Source: Streptomyces sp. NBC_01689 (GTDB lineage Bacteria; Actinomycetota; Actinomycetes; Streptomycetales; Streptomycetaceae). From it: a stretch of DNA of 64,000 nucleotides. Both the position numbers and the translations under genes were made by a program. The notes beneath the pieces were generated by a model. That model ran no database searches. It had not been told where the DNA came from and saw nothing but the letters and a program-made list of their open reading frames with translations. Each line of letters starts with the position of its first letter. The first letter of the stretch is position 1. The DNA lies in the NCBI RefSeq assembly GCF_036250675.1, contig NZ_CP109592.1:6324001-6388000 (forward strand), written 5' to 3'. This document shows, one piece after another, positions 17,939 through 25,679 of the stretch.

Positions 17939-18549
17939 GCCGGGCCTCCCAGCGGTGACGGGTCCCCGGAGGGGGCCAGATGGGCGAGCGCCGCCCTGAG
18001 CTCCGCGCGCGCCCGCATCGCGCGCGTCTTGACCGTGCCCTCGGGTATCCCGAGCAGCCGGGCCGTCTCGCGCGTGGTCAGCCCGTCGACGACGGTGGCG
18101 CGCAGCACCTCGCGCAGTTCGGGGGAGATACGGTCCAGGGCCGCGCCCACGTCCCCGTACTCCAGACCCGCCAGCACACGCTCCTCCGCGGAGGGGGCGG
18201 GCGGCGGCGCCATGAACCCGTCCTGCCCGGCCCGTTCGACCCGTACGGCCCGCTCCGTCGCCCGCCGGGCGTCGACGAGCCGGCGCGCCGCGATCGTCCA
18301 CAGCCAGCCGCCCGCCTCCGTGCCCCGGTGCCCGGCCGCCGACCGCCACACCGTCACGAAGGTGTCCTGCAGCACCTCCCGGACGACCTCGGGATCGGCG
18401 CAGCGCCGGGTCAGCCGCGTGTGCAGCCACCCGGCGTGCCGGTCGTACAGTGCGGCCAGCGCCGCCGAGTCCCCGTCCGCGACGGCCCGCAGCAGTGCCG
18501 CGTCCGTGGCGTCCTCCCGGTGGCCCCTCACGGGGCGGAACAGTCTCAC
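17935..18549 (-). CDS. ECF RNA polymerase sigma factor
   Basis: 204 residues. Region 2 (~25-95) contains LYDRHAGWLHTRL, EVLQDTFVTVWRSA and GGWLWTIAARRLVDARR. Region 4 (~130-190) contains LREVLRATVVDGLTTRETAR and LLGIPEGTVKTRAMRARAEL. The GTG at 18549 is chosen, although the GAGGGGG ahead of it is very close; a GTG at 18531 is the alternative. It is the first gene of a five-gene, fully overlapping operon with its probable zinc-finger anti-sigma immediately downstream. Confidence 0.88.
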   Translation of the reverse strand: MRLFRPVRGHREDATDAALLRAVADGDSAALAALYDRHAGWLHTRLTRRCADPEVVREVLQDTFVTVWRSAAGHRGTEAGGWLWTIAARRLVDARRATERAVRVERAGQDGFMAPPPAPSAEERVLAGLEYGDVGAALDRISPELREVLRATVVDGLTTRETARLLGIPEGTVKTRAMRARAELRAALAHLAPSGDPSPLGGPA

Positions 18550-18723
18550 ACCCCCTCTATCGGCCCCCTCGCGGCAGGCGGTTCGCTCCCGCCCGTCCGA
18601 GCGGCCCGAGCCGGAACAGAACGTGACCAAAACCACATTGTTCGCCCGTGTACGTCTGCGGTCCCGCGCGTTGGGTAGGGCTGCGATAACCCGCCCGCCG
18701 CCGTACCCGACAAGGAGGCCCCC

Positions 18724-18999
18724 GTGGCCGCATCGGCACACCTTCTGCTCTCGGCCCTCTCCAAACGTCCTACGGAACCGGCCGCCGACCCCTGTTTCTC
18801 CGTCGAACCCCGCATCTCCGTCGAACCCCGCTTCTGCCTCTTCACCGCGGAGGGCACCGCCGCCGAGGCGCCGCTCACCAGCGAACCTCCCCTGCCCGAC
18901 GCCGAGCCGCTGACCAGCGAGCCGCCGCTGGCCGACGCCGCGCACCTGACCAGCGAACCCATCTCCACCGGCGCCGCCACGGATGCCTCGGGGGTCTAG
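18724..18999 (+). CDS. Small repeat-containing protein upstream of malQ, function unknown
   Basis: 91 residues from the GTG at 18724, with a strong ribosome-binding site (AAGGAGG, 5-nt spacer). Its TAG stop directly abuts the malQ ATG (TAGATG), so the two are probably co-translated. Two internal repeats are seen: SVEPR twice, and LTSEP three times at ~16-residue spacing within an acidic Pro-rich C-terminal half. Third-position GC bias is normal. There is no signal peptide, and the two Cys are far apart. No family was recognised. Co-expression with MalQ hints at maltodextrin or glycogen metabolism, but nothing in the sequence shows an activity. Confidence 0.6.
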   Translation: MAASAHLLLSALSKRPTEPAADPCFSVEPRISVEPRFCLFTAEGTAAEAPLTSEPPLPDAEPLTSEPPLADAAHLTSEPISTGAATDASGV

Positions 19000-21090
19000 A
19001 TGCCGCTGTCCCGGCTCGCCGCACTGCACGGCGTCGCCACCTCCTACAGCCCCTCGCCCGGCCGGACGGTCCCGGCCACCGACACCGCCGTCGTCGCCGC
19101 CCTGGCGGCGCTCGGCGTCGACGCGAGCACCCCGGACGCCGTCCGCGCGGCCCTCGCCGCCCGGGAGGCCGAGACCCGGGACCGGCTCCTGCCGCCGACC
19201 GTGGTCTGCTGGGGAGGCCGGCCGTCCGACGCCCTCTCCGCGCTGCCCGACGGAACCCGTCTGCGCATCACCACCGAACAGGGCGAGACCCGCGCCGGGG
19301 CCGAACAACTCCCGCCAGGCGTGCACGCGTTGCGCGCCACCGCGCCCGACGGACGCACCGCCGACGCCCATCTCGTCGTCGCCCCCGACCGGCTGCCCAC
19401 CCCGCCCGGGCGCAGCTACGGACTCCTCGTCCAGCTCTACTCCCTCCTCTCCCGCCGCTCCTGGGGCATGGGCGACCTCGGCGACCTCGCCGAACTGACC
19501 GCCTGGGCCGGCCGCGCGCTGGGCGCCGGATTCGTCCAGGTCAACCCCCTGCACGCGGCCGTGCCCGGCACCCCCACGGACCCCTCCCCGTACCGGCCGT
19601 CCTCCCGCCGCTTCCCCGATCCGGTGCACCTGCGGATCGAGGACATCCCCGAGTTCGCGTACGTCGACGACCGCGACCGCCTCCGTGCGCTGCTGGAGCG
19701 CGCCGGGCGGCTGCGCGCGTCCGTGCTCGACAAGGACGCGCTGATCGACCGCGACGCCGTGTGGGAACTCAAGCGCGAGGCACTGGAGCTGATCCGCGAG
19801 GTGCCGCTCGGACCCGGACGGCGCGCCGCCTACGCCGACTTCCTCGCCGAGGAGGGCGAGGCACTGGAGGACCACGTCACCTGGTGCGCGCTCGCCGAGG
19901 TCCACGGTCCGGAGTGGCAGCGGTGGCCGGTGGGCCTGCGTGACCCCCGCTCACCCGAAACCGCCCGAGCCCGCCGCGAGTTGATGGACCGCGTCGACTT
20001 CCACAGCCGCCTCGCCTGGCTCACCGACGCGCAGCTCGCCACCGCACAGCGCTCCGCCCGCGACGCCGGCATGCCGGTGGGACTCGTGCACGACCTCGCG
20101 GTCGGCGTGCATCCGGGCGGGGCCGACGCCTGGGCGCAGCAGGAGTACTACGCGGCGGGCATGTCGGTCGGCGCGCCCCCGGACGCCTTCAACGCGCGCG
20201 GCCAGGACTGGGGCCTGCCGCCCTGGCGCCCGGACCGGCTGGCCGCCTCGGGCTACGCCCCCTACCGCCACCTGCTGCGCGCCCTCTTCCGGTACACGGG
20301 CGCGCTGCGTATCGACCATGTCATGGGTCTGTTCCGGCTCTGGTGGATCCCGCAGGGGCAGCCGCCCACGGAGGGGACCTACGTCCGTCACGACGCGGAG
20401 GCGATGCTCGCCGTCCTGACACTGGAGGCCTCACGGGCCGGAGCGCTGGTGATCGGCGAGGACCTCGGCACCGTCGAGCCCGGAGTGCGCGAGACGCTCC
20501 AGGAGCGCGGGGTGCTGGGCACCTCGGTGCTCTGGTTCGAACGCGACTGGGAGGGCGACGGCCGGCCCCTTCCTCCCGAGCGCTGGCGCGCGGACTGTCT
20601 GGCCACCGCCACCACCCACGACCTGCCGCCCACCGCCTCCCGGCTCACCGGCGGCCATGTCGAACTCCGGGACCGGCTGGGGCTGCTGACCGGCGCCCTG
20701 GCGGACGAGCGGGCCGCGGCCTCGGCCGAGACCGGCGAGTGGCTCGCGTTCTTCGCCCGGCTCGGACTGCTGCGCGGCTCGGGCTCCGCGGTGTCGGAGG
20801 AGGCCGAGATCCAGGCCGTGCACCGGTTCCTGCTGCGCACCCCGGCCCGCATGGTCGGGATCTGGCTCCCGGACGCGGTCGGCGACCGGCGCCCGCAGAA
20901 CCTGCCCGGGACCTGGGACCAGTACCCCAACTGGCGGCTGCCCGTGGCCGACGCGGCCGGCCGGCCGATGACACTGGAGGAACTGGCCGCCTCACCGCGG
21001 CTGCACGCCCTCCTCGACGTGGTGCGGGCGCGTGCGGGAGACGTACGGGCACGTGCGGGAGACGACGGAGGAGGCCGTCCACGGCGCTGA
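19000..21090 (+). CDS. malQ: 4-alpha-glucanotransferase (amylomaltase)
   Basis: 696 residues, the usual length for actinobacterial GH77 enzymes. The GH77 core starts after an N-terminal extension of ~140 residues. Signatures include GYGLLVQLYSLLSRRSWGMG-like entry residues (RSYGLLVQLYSLLSRRSWGM), FVQVNPLHA, LRIDHVMGLFRLWWIP with the nucleophile Asp, VIGEDLGTV with the acid/base Glu, and ATTHDLPP with the third Asp. It transfers alpha-1,4-glucan segments between maltodextrins and releases glucose. The start directly follows the small repeat protein's stop. Confidence 0.93.
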   Translation: MPLSRLAALHGVATSYSPSPGRTVPATDTAVVAALAALGVDASTPDAVRAALAAREAETRDRLLPPTVVCWGGRPSDALSALPDGTRLRITTEQGETRAGAEQLPPGVHALRATAPDGRTADAHLVVAPDRLPTPPGRSYGLLVQLYSLLSRRSWGMGDLGDLAELTAWAGRALGAGFVQVNPLHAAVPGTPTDPSPYRPSSRRFPDPVHLRIEDIPEFAYVDDRDRLRALLERAGRLRASVLDKDALIDRDAVWELKREALELIREVPLGPGRRAAYADFLAEEGEALEDHVTWCALAEVHGPEWQRWPVGLRDPRSPETARARRELMDRVDFHSRLAWLTDAQLATAQRSARDAGMPVGLVHDLAVGVHPGGADAWAQQEYYAAGMSVGAPPDAFNARGQDWGLPPWRPDRLAASGYAPYRHLLRALFRYTGALRIDHVMGLFRLWWIPQGQPPTEGTYVRHDAEAMLAVLTLEASRAGALVIGEDLGTVEPGVRETLQERGVLGTSVLWFERDWEGDGRPLPPERWRADCLATATTHDLPPTASRLTGGHVELRDRLGLLTGALADERAAASAETGEWLAFFARLGLLRGSGSAVSEEAEIQAVHRFLLRTPARMVGIWLPDAVGDRRPQNLPGTWDQYPNWRLPVADAAGRPMTLEELAASPRLHALLDVVRARAGDVRARAGDDGGGRPRR

Positions 21091-21149
21091 GACCTCCGTA
21101 CGGCACCCCCGGGCGCGCGGGTCGTCCGGGGGTTCGCTACGTTTGCACC

Positions 21150-21389
21150 GTGGACAAGAAGAACGCCCTGCGCGCCGGCGCCCTGGCCTCCGGTACGACG
21201 CTGATGATGCTGCTCATGTCGTCCCCCGCGCTCGCGCTGACCCGCGACGACGGTGACGACCCCGGCAAGGGTCTGAGCGTGATCGACACGGTCGGCCTCT
21301 ACGTCGTGGCGCCGATCCTGCTCTTCCTGATCATCGCTGGTCTCGTGATGGTCATGGACAAGTCCCCCAAGCAGGCGAAGCGGGGCTGA
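21150..21389 (+). CDS. Small single-helix membrane protein, probably a leaderless transcript
   Basis: 79 residues from the GTG at 21150. A signal-peptide-like N-terminus (LASGTTLMMLLMSSPALALT) is followed by an acidic linker (RDDGDDPGKG). A transmembrane helix (VGLYVVAPILLFLIIAGLVM) precedes a basic tail (KSPKQAKRG). No ribosome-binding site is visible, but a -10-like TACGTT ends 8 nt before the GTG, as expected for a leaderless mRNA. The family is common and uncharacterised in Streptomyces. A hairpin terminator follows. Confidence 0.72.
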   Translation: MDKKNALRAGALASGTTLMMLLMSSPALALTRDDGDDPGKGLSVIDTVGLYVVAPILLFLIIAGLVMVMDKSPKQAKRG

Positions 21390-21423
21390 TCCCGGCTCTT
21401 CTGCGCCCTTCCGTCTCTCCGCC

Positions 21424-21467
21424 GAGGGAGTCCGCGCCCACCCGACCGGGTGAGCGCGGACTCCCTC
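21424..21467. terminator. Long hairpin terminator between convergent genes
   Basis: Arms GAGGGAGTCCGCGC / GCGCGGACTCCCTC (14 bp) continue into an inner CACCC/GGGTG stem. It lies between the small membrane gene (plus) and the tetR gene (minus). Confidence 0.8.
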
Positions 21468-21544
21468 GACGTGTTTCCAGGGGCGGTCCCGCCGCGGCTC
21501 GCCGTTCGGATCAGGCGGCGCGCTCCGGGAGTTCTCCGTTCGGA

Positions 21545-22174
21545 TCAGACGGCGCCGGGGTGCGGTGCCGTCAGGTACCGCTGCACCGTGGGTGCCAGCC
21601 AGGCGGCGATCTCCTCGCGCGGCAGCGCCACGGCGGGCGGGAAGCGCAGGACATAGCGCGTGAGGGCGAGGCCCAGCAGCTGTGAGGCGGTGAGCGCGGC
21701 CCGGACCGGGGCCTGCTCCGGGTCGGGGCACAGGTGCAGGGCGATCGGCAGCAACTGGTCCCGGAAGATGTGCTGCATGCGCTCGGCCCCGGCCTGATTG
21801 GTCACGCCGACCCTCAGCACCGCGGTGAGCACCTCGTTCTCCTCCCACAGGTCCAGGAAGTGCGCGACGAGCGCCTGGCCCACCTCCTGCCGGGTCAGCC
21901 CCTCCGGCGCAGGCAGCCGCAGGTCGACGTCGAGGACCGCCGCGAACAGTCCCTCCTTCGAGCCGTAGTACCGCATGACCATCGACGGGTCGATACGGGC
22001 GTCCTTGGCGATGGCGCGGATGGTGGCACGCTCGTAGCCGTCGGCGGCGAAGCGCTCGCGGGCGGCGGTGAGGATCGCGGTGCGGGTGGTGTCGGAGCGG
22101 CGGGACGGGGCCGCGGGTGAGGGGGACGGCGAGGGCGAGGGCGGCGGGGTGGCCGAGGGTTCCTTGACGGGCAT
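21545..22174 (-). CDS. TetR-family transcriptional repressor
   Basis: 209 residues. A Pro/Ser-rich N-terminus (~25 residues) precedes the TetR DNA-binding domain: TRTAILTAARERFAADGYER, TIRAIAKDARIDPSMVMRYY and GSKEGLFAAV. The C-terminal ligand domain is of the kind often paired with AcrR-like regulators. The ATG at 22174 sits ~7 nt from the end of a -10-like TACGGT on the same strand, so the mRNA may be leaderless. It is divergent from a FAD monooxygenase, with four matching palindromes between the two genes. Autoregulation and control of the monooxygenase are therefore very likely. Confidence 0.88.
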   Translation of the reverse strand: MPVKEPSATPPPSPSPSPSPAAPSRRSDTTRTAILTAARERFAADGYERATIRAIAKDARIDPSMVMRYYGSKEGLFAAVLDVDLRLPAPEGLTRQEVGQALVAHFLDLWEENEVLTAVLRVGVTNQAGAERMQHIFRDQLLPIALHLCPDPEQAPVRAALTASQLLGLALTRYVLRFPPAVALPREEIAAWLAPTVQRYLTAPHPGAV

Positions 22175-22181
22175 GCCAACA

Positions 22182-22210
22182 ACCGTAGGCCAACACGTGT
22201 TGACAGTCCA
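22182..22210 (-). promoter_or_regulatory. Predicted tetR promoter
   Basis: On the minus strand, TGGACT - 17 nt - TACGGT, with the start point expected at or next to the tetR ATG. Operator 1 fills the spacer, which fits repression by the TetR protein. Confidence 0.5.
22189..22204. promoter_or_regulatory. TetR operator site 1
   Basis: GCCAACACGTGTTGAC, near-palindromic, matching the shared pattern GYCAACRMGYGTTGRC. It lies in the tetR promoter spacer and touches the -35 of the divergent promoter. Confidence 0.75.
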
Positions 22211-22228
22211 GTGTGGGCGTTCTACGTT
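22200..22228 (+). promoter_or_regulatory. Predicted monooxygenase promoter
   Basis: Consensus TTGACA - exactly 17 nt - TACGTT on the plus strand. Operator 1 overlaps the -35 and operator 2 starts 2 nt after the -10. The start codon is 135 bp downstream. Confidence 0.6.
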
Positions 22229-22229
22229 T

Positions 22230-22245
22230 GTCAACGAGCGTTGGC
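22230..22245. promoter_or_regulatory. TetR operator site 2
   Basis: GTCAACGAGCGTTGGC, same 16-bp pattern as the other three sites, placed at the expected transcription start of the monooxygenase promoter. Confidence 0.75.
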
Positions 22246-22259
22246 CAACAAGCGTTGAC
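22244..22259. promoter_or_regulatory. TetR operator site 3
   Basis: GCCAACAAGCGTTGAC, overlapping site 2 by 2 bp, so two repressor dimers could bind side by side. Confidence 0.75.
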
Positions 22260-22318
22260 AGGGTGTTGGTCGATGGTCGCCGCACGTCACCCGACGGGAG
22301 CCGCCCGTGGGATCGCTG

Positions 22319-22334
22319 GTCAACGAGTGTTGGC
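22319..22334. promoter_or_regulatory. TetR operator site 4
   Basis: GTCAACGAGTGTTGGC, ~75 bp beyond site 3 and just ahead of the monooxygenase ribosome-binding site (AGGAGG). Confidence 0.75.
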
Positions 22335-22362
22335 CTGTAGTGGTTGGCATCAGGAGGTCAAC

Positions 22363-23832
22363 ATGATCGGCACGCCCCGCACCGACGCCGCTTCCCGGAC
22401 CGTGATCGTCGTCGGCTCCGGCCCCACCGGCCTGCTGCTGGCCGCCGACCTCGCCGGCGCCGGGGTCCCCGTGACTCTCGTCGAGAAGCGCCCGCACAAG
22501 ATCAGCAGCCTCTCCCGCGCCTTCGTCCTGCACGCCCGGACCCTGGAGCAGCTCGACGCTCGCGGTCTCGCCGACGAACTGGAGGCCCTGGGCCGCCCCC
22601 TCGACCGCATCCGGCTCTTCGGCCGGCTCACCGTCGAGCTCGACACCCTCCCCTCCCGTTTCAACCACCTGCTGGTGATTCCGCAGTACGAGGTGGAGAA
22701 GGCCCTGGAGCGGCGGGCGGTGGAGGCCGGGGTGCGGTTCGTGTACGAGACGGAGGCGACCGGGCTGCGCCAGGACGCGGACGGGGTGACGCTCGACGTC
22801 CGGCACCCGGACGGGGAGCCCGGGGAACTGCGCGGCGCGTACGTCGTCGGCACGGACGGGATGCGCAGCGCGGTACGCGAGGCGATCGGACTGCCGTTCC
22901 CCGGCAAGTCCGTCATCCGGTCCGTCGTCCTCGCGGACGTCCGGCTCGCCGAGGAACCGGAGTCGGTGCTGACCGCCGACGCGGTCGGCGACGCCTTCGC
23001 CTTCATCGCGCCCTTCGGGGACGGCTACCACCGCGTGATCGGCTGGCACCGGGGCCGCAACGTCCCGGACAGCGAGCCGCTCGGACTCGACGAGGTCAGG
23101 GAGATCACCCGGCTCTCCCTGGGCCGCGACTACGGCATGCACGACGCCCGCTGGATGTCCCGCTTCCACAGCGACGAGCGCCAGGCACCCGCGTACCGGG
23201 TCGGCCGGGTCTTCCTCGCGGGCGACGCCGCCCATGTCCACACCCCGGCCGGCGGCCAGGGCATGAACACCGGCCTCCAGGACGCGGCGAACCTCGGTTG
23301 GAAGCTGGCCCTGGTCGTCAACGGCCACGCGGCGCCCGCCCTGCTGGACACCTACCAGGCCGAGCGCCACCCGGTGGGCAGATCGGTGCTGCGCAGCAGC
23401 GGCGGGATCGTACGGCTCGCGATGGCCAAGCGCCCCTGGACGATGGCGCTGCGCGCCGCCCTCACCATGGTCCTCAACGGGGTCGGCCCGGCGGCGCGGA
23501 AGGCGGCAGGCCAGATCACCGGCATCGGATACGCCTACAAGGCGCCGCGCGGCGCGCACGCCCTCGTCGGCACCCGCGCCCCCGACGTGGCCCTGCGCGG
23601 CGGACGTCTCTACGAGGCCCTGCGGGGCGGCAGGTTCGTCCTCGTGACACCGGGACCGGCCTCCCGGCCGTACGGGGTGGGCGACCGCAAGGACCGCCTC
23701 ACGGTGGGGAACTGGGCGGGCGGCCGGCGTACGACGCTGCTCGTGCGGCCCGACGGATACGTGGCCTGGGCCGCCGAGTCCCCGGACGCGGCGGCGGTCG
23801 AGGCGGCGGTGACGGCCGCGGTGGGTGCCTGA
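22363..23832 (+). CDS. FAD-dependent aromatic monooxygenase (PHBH/RebC type)
   Basis: 489 residues from the ATG at 22363, with AGGAGG in front. The FAD-binding motif VIVVGSGPTGLLLAADLAGA is at the N-terminus. The DG motif is VVGTDGMRSAVR (~165), and the second FAD motif FLAGDAAHVHTPAGGQGMN is at ~285. The C-terminal thioredoxin-like region (~390-489) is short but present. Enzymes of this class hydroxylate aromatic or polyketide compounds with NAD(P)H and oxygen. Divergent placement beside a TetR repressor suggests induction by the substrate, typically an antibiotic (rifampicin- or tetracycline-modifying relatives exist) or an aromatic. The substrate cannot be told from sequence. Confidence 0.88.
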   Translation: MIGTPRTDAASRTVIVVGSGPTGLLLAADLAGAGVPVTLVEKRPHKISSLSRAFVLHARTLEQLDARGLADELEALGRPLDRIRLFGRLTVELDTLPSRFNHLLVIPQYEVEKALERRAVEAGVRFVYETEATGLRQDADGVTLDVRHPDGEPGELRGAYVVGTDGMRSAVREAIGLPFPGKSVIRSVVLADVRLAEEPESVLTADAVGDAFAFIAPFGDGYHRVIGWHRGRNVPDSEPLGLDEVREITRLSLGRDYGMHDARWMSRFHSDERQAPAYRVGRVFLAGDAAHVHTPAGGQGMNTGLQDAANLGWKLALVVNGHAAPALLDTYQAERHPVGRSVLRSSGGIVRLAMAKRPWTMALRAALTMVLNGVGPAARKAAGQITGIGYAYKAPRGAHALVGTRAPDVALRGGRLYEALRGGRFVLVTPGPASRPYGVGDRKDRLTVGNWAGGRRTTLLVRPDGYVAWAAESPDAAAVEAAVTAAVGA

Positions 23833-23926
23833 GAGGTGCCGCGCGGGCCGGGCCGATCGCCTTCGCGGGACCGGGCCGCGGCGATAGCGTCACGACGGTC
23901 CCGTGACGTGTCCCTGGGAGGTTCCC

Positions 23927-25546
23927 GTGACCGATGCCGCGTGCCGCAGTTGTGCCCGGCCGCTGGCCGGGCGGGACGGCCGGGCGGGGCGCAGCTCGGT
24001 GTACTGCTCCGCGGCCTGCCGGCAGAAGGCGTACCGGGAGCGGCGGGCGGCCCCCGACGGCACCGTGCGCGGGCTGATCGAGGACGTCGGGCGACAGGTC
24101 GAGGCGCTGGTGCCGCAGCCGCCGTCCGTCTTCTACGCGGGCGTGAGCGACCTCGCCGCCTCGGTCGGACGTCTGCGCCGCATCGCCCGGGTGGCCCGGG
24201 ACACCGCGCAGGACGATTCCGTCACGCGGACCGCCGTGACGAAAGAGGCCGGCTCACCGTCCCCCGCGGTTCGACCCGCCACCGGGGACGCCGCCGCGCC
24301 GCACACCACCGGCCCGCGGACCGGCGCAGCGCATCCGTCCGCCCCGCGCGCCGGCGGCCCGCACCCGTCCGCCCCGCGGACCGCGTCGGACGAGACCTCC
24401 CGTACACGGGATCCCGTGACGGGGGATTCCGTCCCGCGGGCCGCGGTACCCCGGGACTCCGCCGCACGGGATTCCGTCACGCGGGCCGCCGTGACGCATG
24501 ACTCCGTCCCGCAGGACACCGTCACGCAGGACTCCGGGACACAGACCCCTCAGGAGCAAGTCCGCCTCGGGGAGAGCGACTTCGCCGCGCTCGTCGAGCC
24601 GTACCGGCGGGAGCTGCGCGTGCACTGCTACCGGATGGCGGGCTCGTACGACGACGCCGAGGACCTCGTCCAGGAGACGTTCCTGCGGGCCTGGCGGGCC
24701 CGGGACGGCTTCTCGGGACGGGCGAGCGTCCGGACCTGGCTGTACCGGATCGCCACCAACACCTGTCTGGACTTCCAGCGGCGCACCGCCCGCCGCCCCC
24801 GGCGCTACGAGCCGCTGCCCGGCATGAACCACGGCAGCGCCGAACCCCCGGCCCGTATCACCTGGCTCCAGCCGTACCCCGACGAGGAGCTGCCCTCCGC
24901 CGACGAGCAGCCCGACGCCCTCGCCGTCTCCCGGGAGACCATGGAGCTCGTCCTCCTCGCCGCCATCCAGCATCTGCCGCCCCGCCAGCGCGCCGTCCTG
25001 CTCCTGCGCGACCTGGTCGGCCTCTCGGCGGTAGAGACCGCGCAGGCGCTGGAGATGACGCCGGCCTCGGTCAACAGCGCCCTGCAGCGCGCCCGGCCGG
25101 CCCTGCGCGACCGGATGCCCCGTCGCCGCAGCGACTGGACGGCCGAGGCCGACGCCCGTGAACGCGCGGTCCTCGGGCGTTACATGGCCGCCGCCGAAAG
25201 CCTCGACCTCGGCGCGTTCACCGACCTGCTCAGCGAGGACATCAGGCTCACCATGCCGCCGAACCCGTACTGGTTCGTCGGCCGCGCCGCGATCACCGAG
25301 TTCCTCTCGATCAGTCTCGAACCGGCCTCCCCGCTGTTCCTCGGTCACTGGCGCCACCTCCCCGCTCGGGCCAACGGTCATCTCGCCGCGGGGGGTTACG
25401 TGCGACGGCCCGGAACGACCGTGTACCGGGCGCAGGTTCTCGACGTCCTGCGCATCGAGGGCGACCGCGTCGTCGAGATCACCTCCTTCGAACCGCACCT
25501 CTTCCCGGCGTTCGGACTGCCCCTGCGGCTCCCGGCCGACCGCTGA
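23927..25546 (+). CDS. ECF sigma factor with SnoaL-like C-terminus and a zinc-ribbon/repeat N-terminal extension
   Basis: 539 residues from the GTG at 23927 (GGGAGG ahead). A Cys cluster (CRSC at ~6-9, then YCSAAC at ~32) looks like a small zinc ribbon. Helical and low-complexity DNA-repeat segments follow to ~210, with many DSVT and AAVT repeats and HPSAPR twice. Sigma region 2 starts at ~216 (FAALVEPYRRELRVHCYRMA, DAEDLVQETFLRAWRA), and region 4 is at ~345-395 (LPPRQRAVLLLRDLVGLSAV). A SnoaL-like domain (~410-535) closes the protein. ITWLQPYPDE between regions 2 and 4 is typical of the SigG/ECF41-like group, whose SnoaL tail modulates activity in cis. The ~215-residue extension roughly doubles the usual upstream length. 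Confidence 0.83.
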   Translation: MTDAACRSCARPLAGRDGRAGRSSVYCSAACRQKAYRERRAAPDGTVRGLIEDVGRQVEALVPQPPSVFYAGVSDLAASVGRLRRIARVARDTAQDDSVTRTAVTKEAGSPSPAVRPATGDAAAPHTTGPRTGAAHPSAPRAGGPHPSAPRTASDETSRTRDPVTGDSVPRAAVPRDSAARDSVTRAAVTHDSVPQDTVTQDSGTQTPQEQVRLGESDFAALVEPYRRELRVHCYRMAGSYDDAEDLVQETFLRAWRARDGFSGRASVRTWLYRIATNTCLDFQRRTARRPRRYEPLPGMNHGSAEPPARITWLQPYPDEELPSADEQPDALAVSRETMELVLLAAIQHLPPRQRAVLLLRDLVGLSAVETAQALEMTPASVNSALQRARPALRDRMPRRRSDWTAEADARERAVLGRYMAAAESLDLGAFTDLLSEDIRLTMPPNPYWFVGRAAITEFLSISLEPASPLFLGHWRHLPARANGHLAAGGYVRRPGTTVYRAQVLDVLRIEGDRVVEITSFEPHLFPAFGLPLRLPADR

Positions 25547-25679
25547 GCGCGGGGCGGCGACGACGAGCGCGGGAAGGCGGCCGATGAGTGCGGGCAGGCG
25601 CGTACGTCTGTATGACCGTCCCGTTCGACGGACCCGTACGACGCACGCGTACGGTCACGCATCCCCAGGAGAGACCACC

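Noticed and set aside
17935..18549. A longer sigma gene starting upstream of 18549
   Set aside because: The upstream in-frame sequence reads through the divergent 91-residue gene and malQ as antisense and contains no sigma-like sequence.
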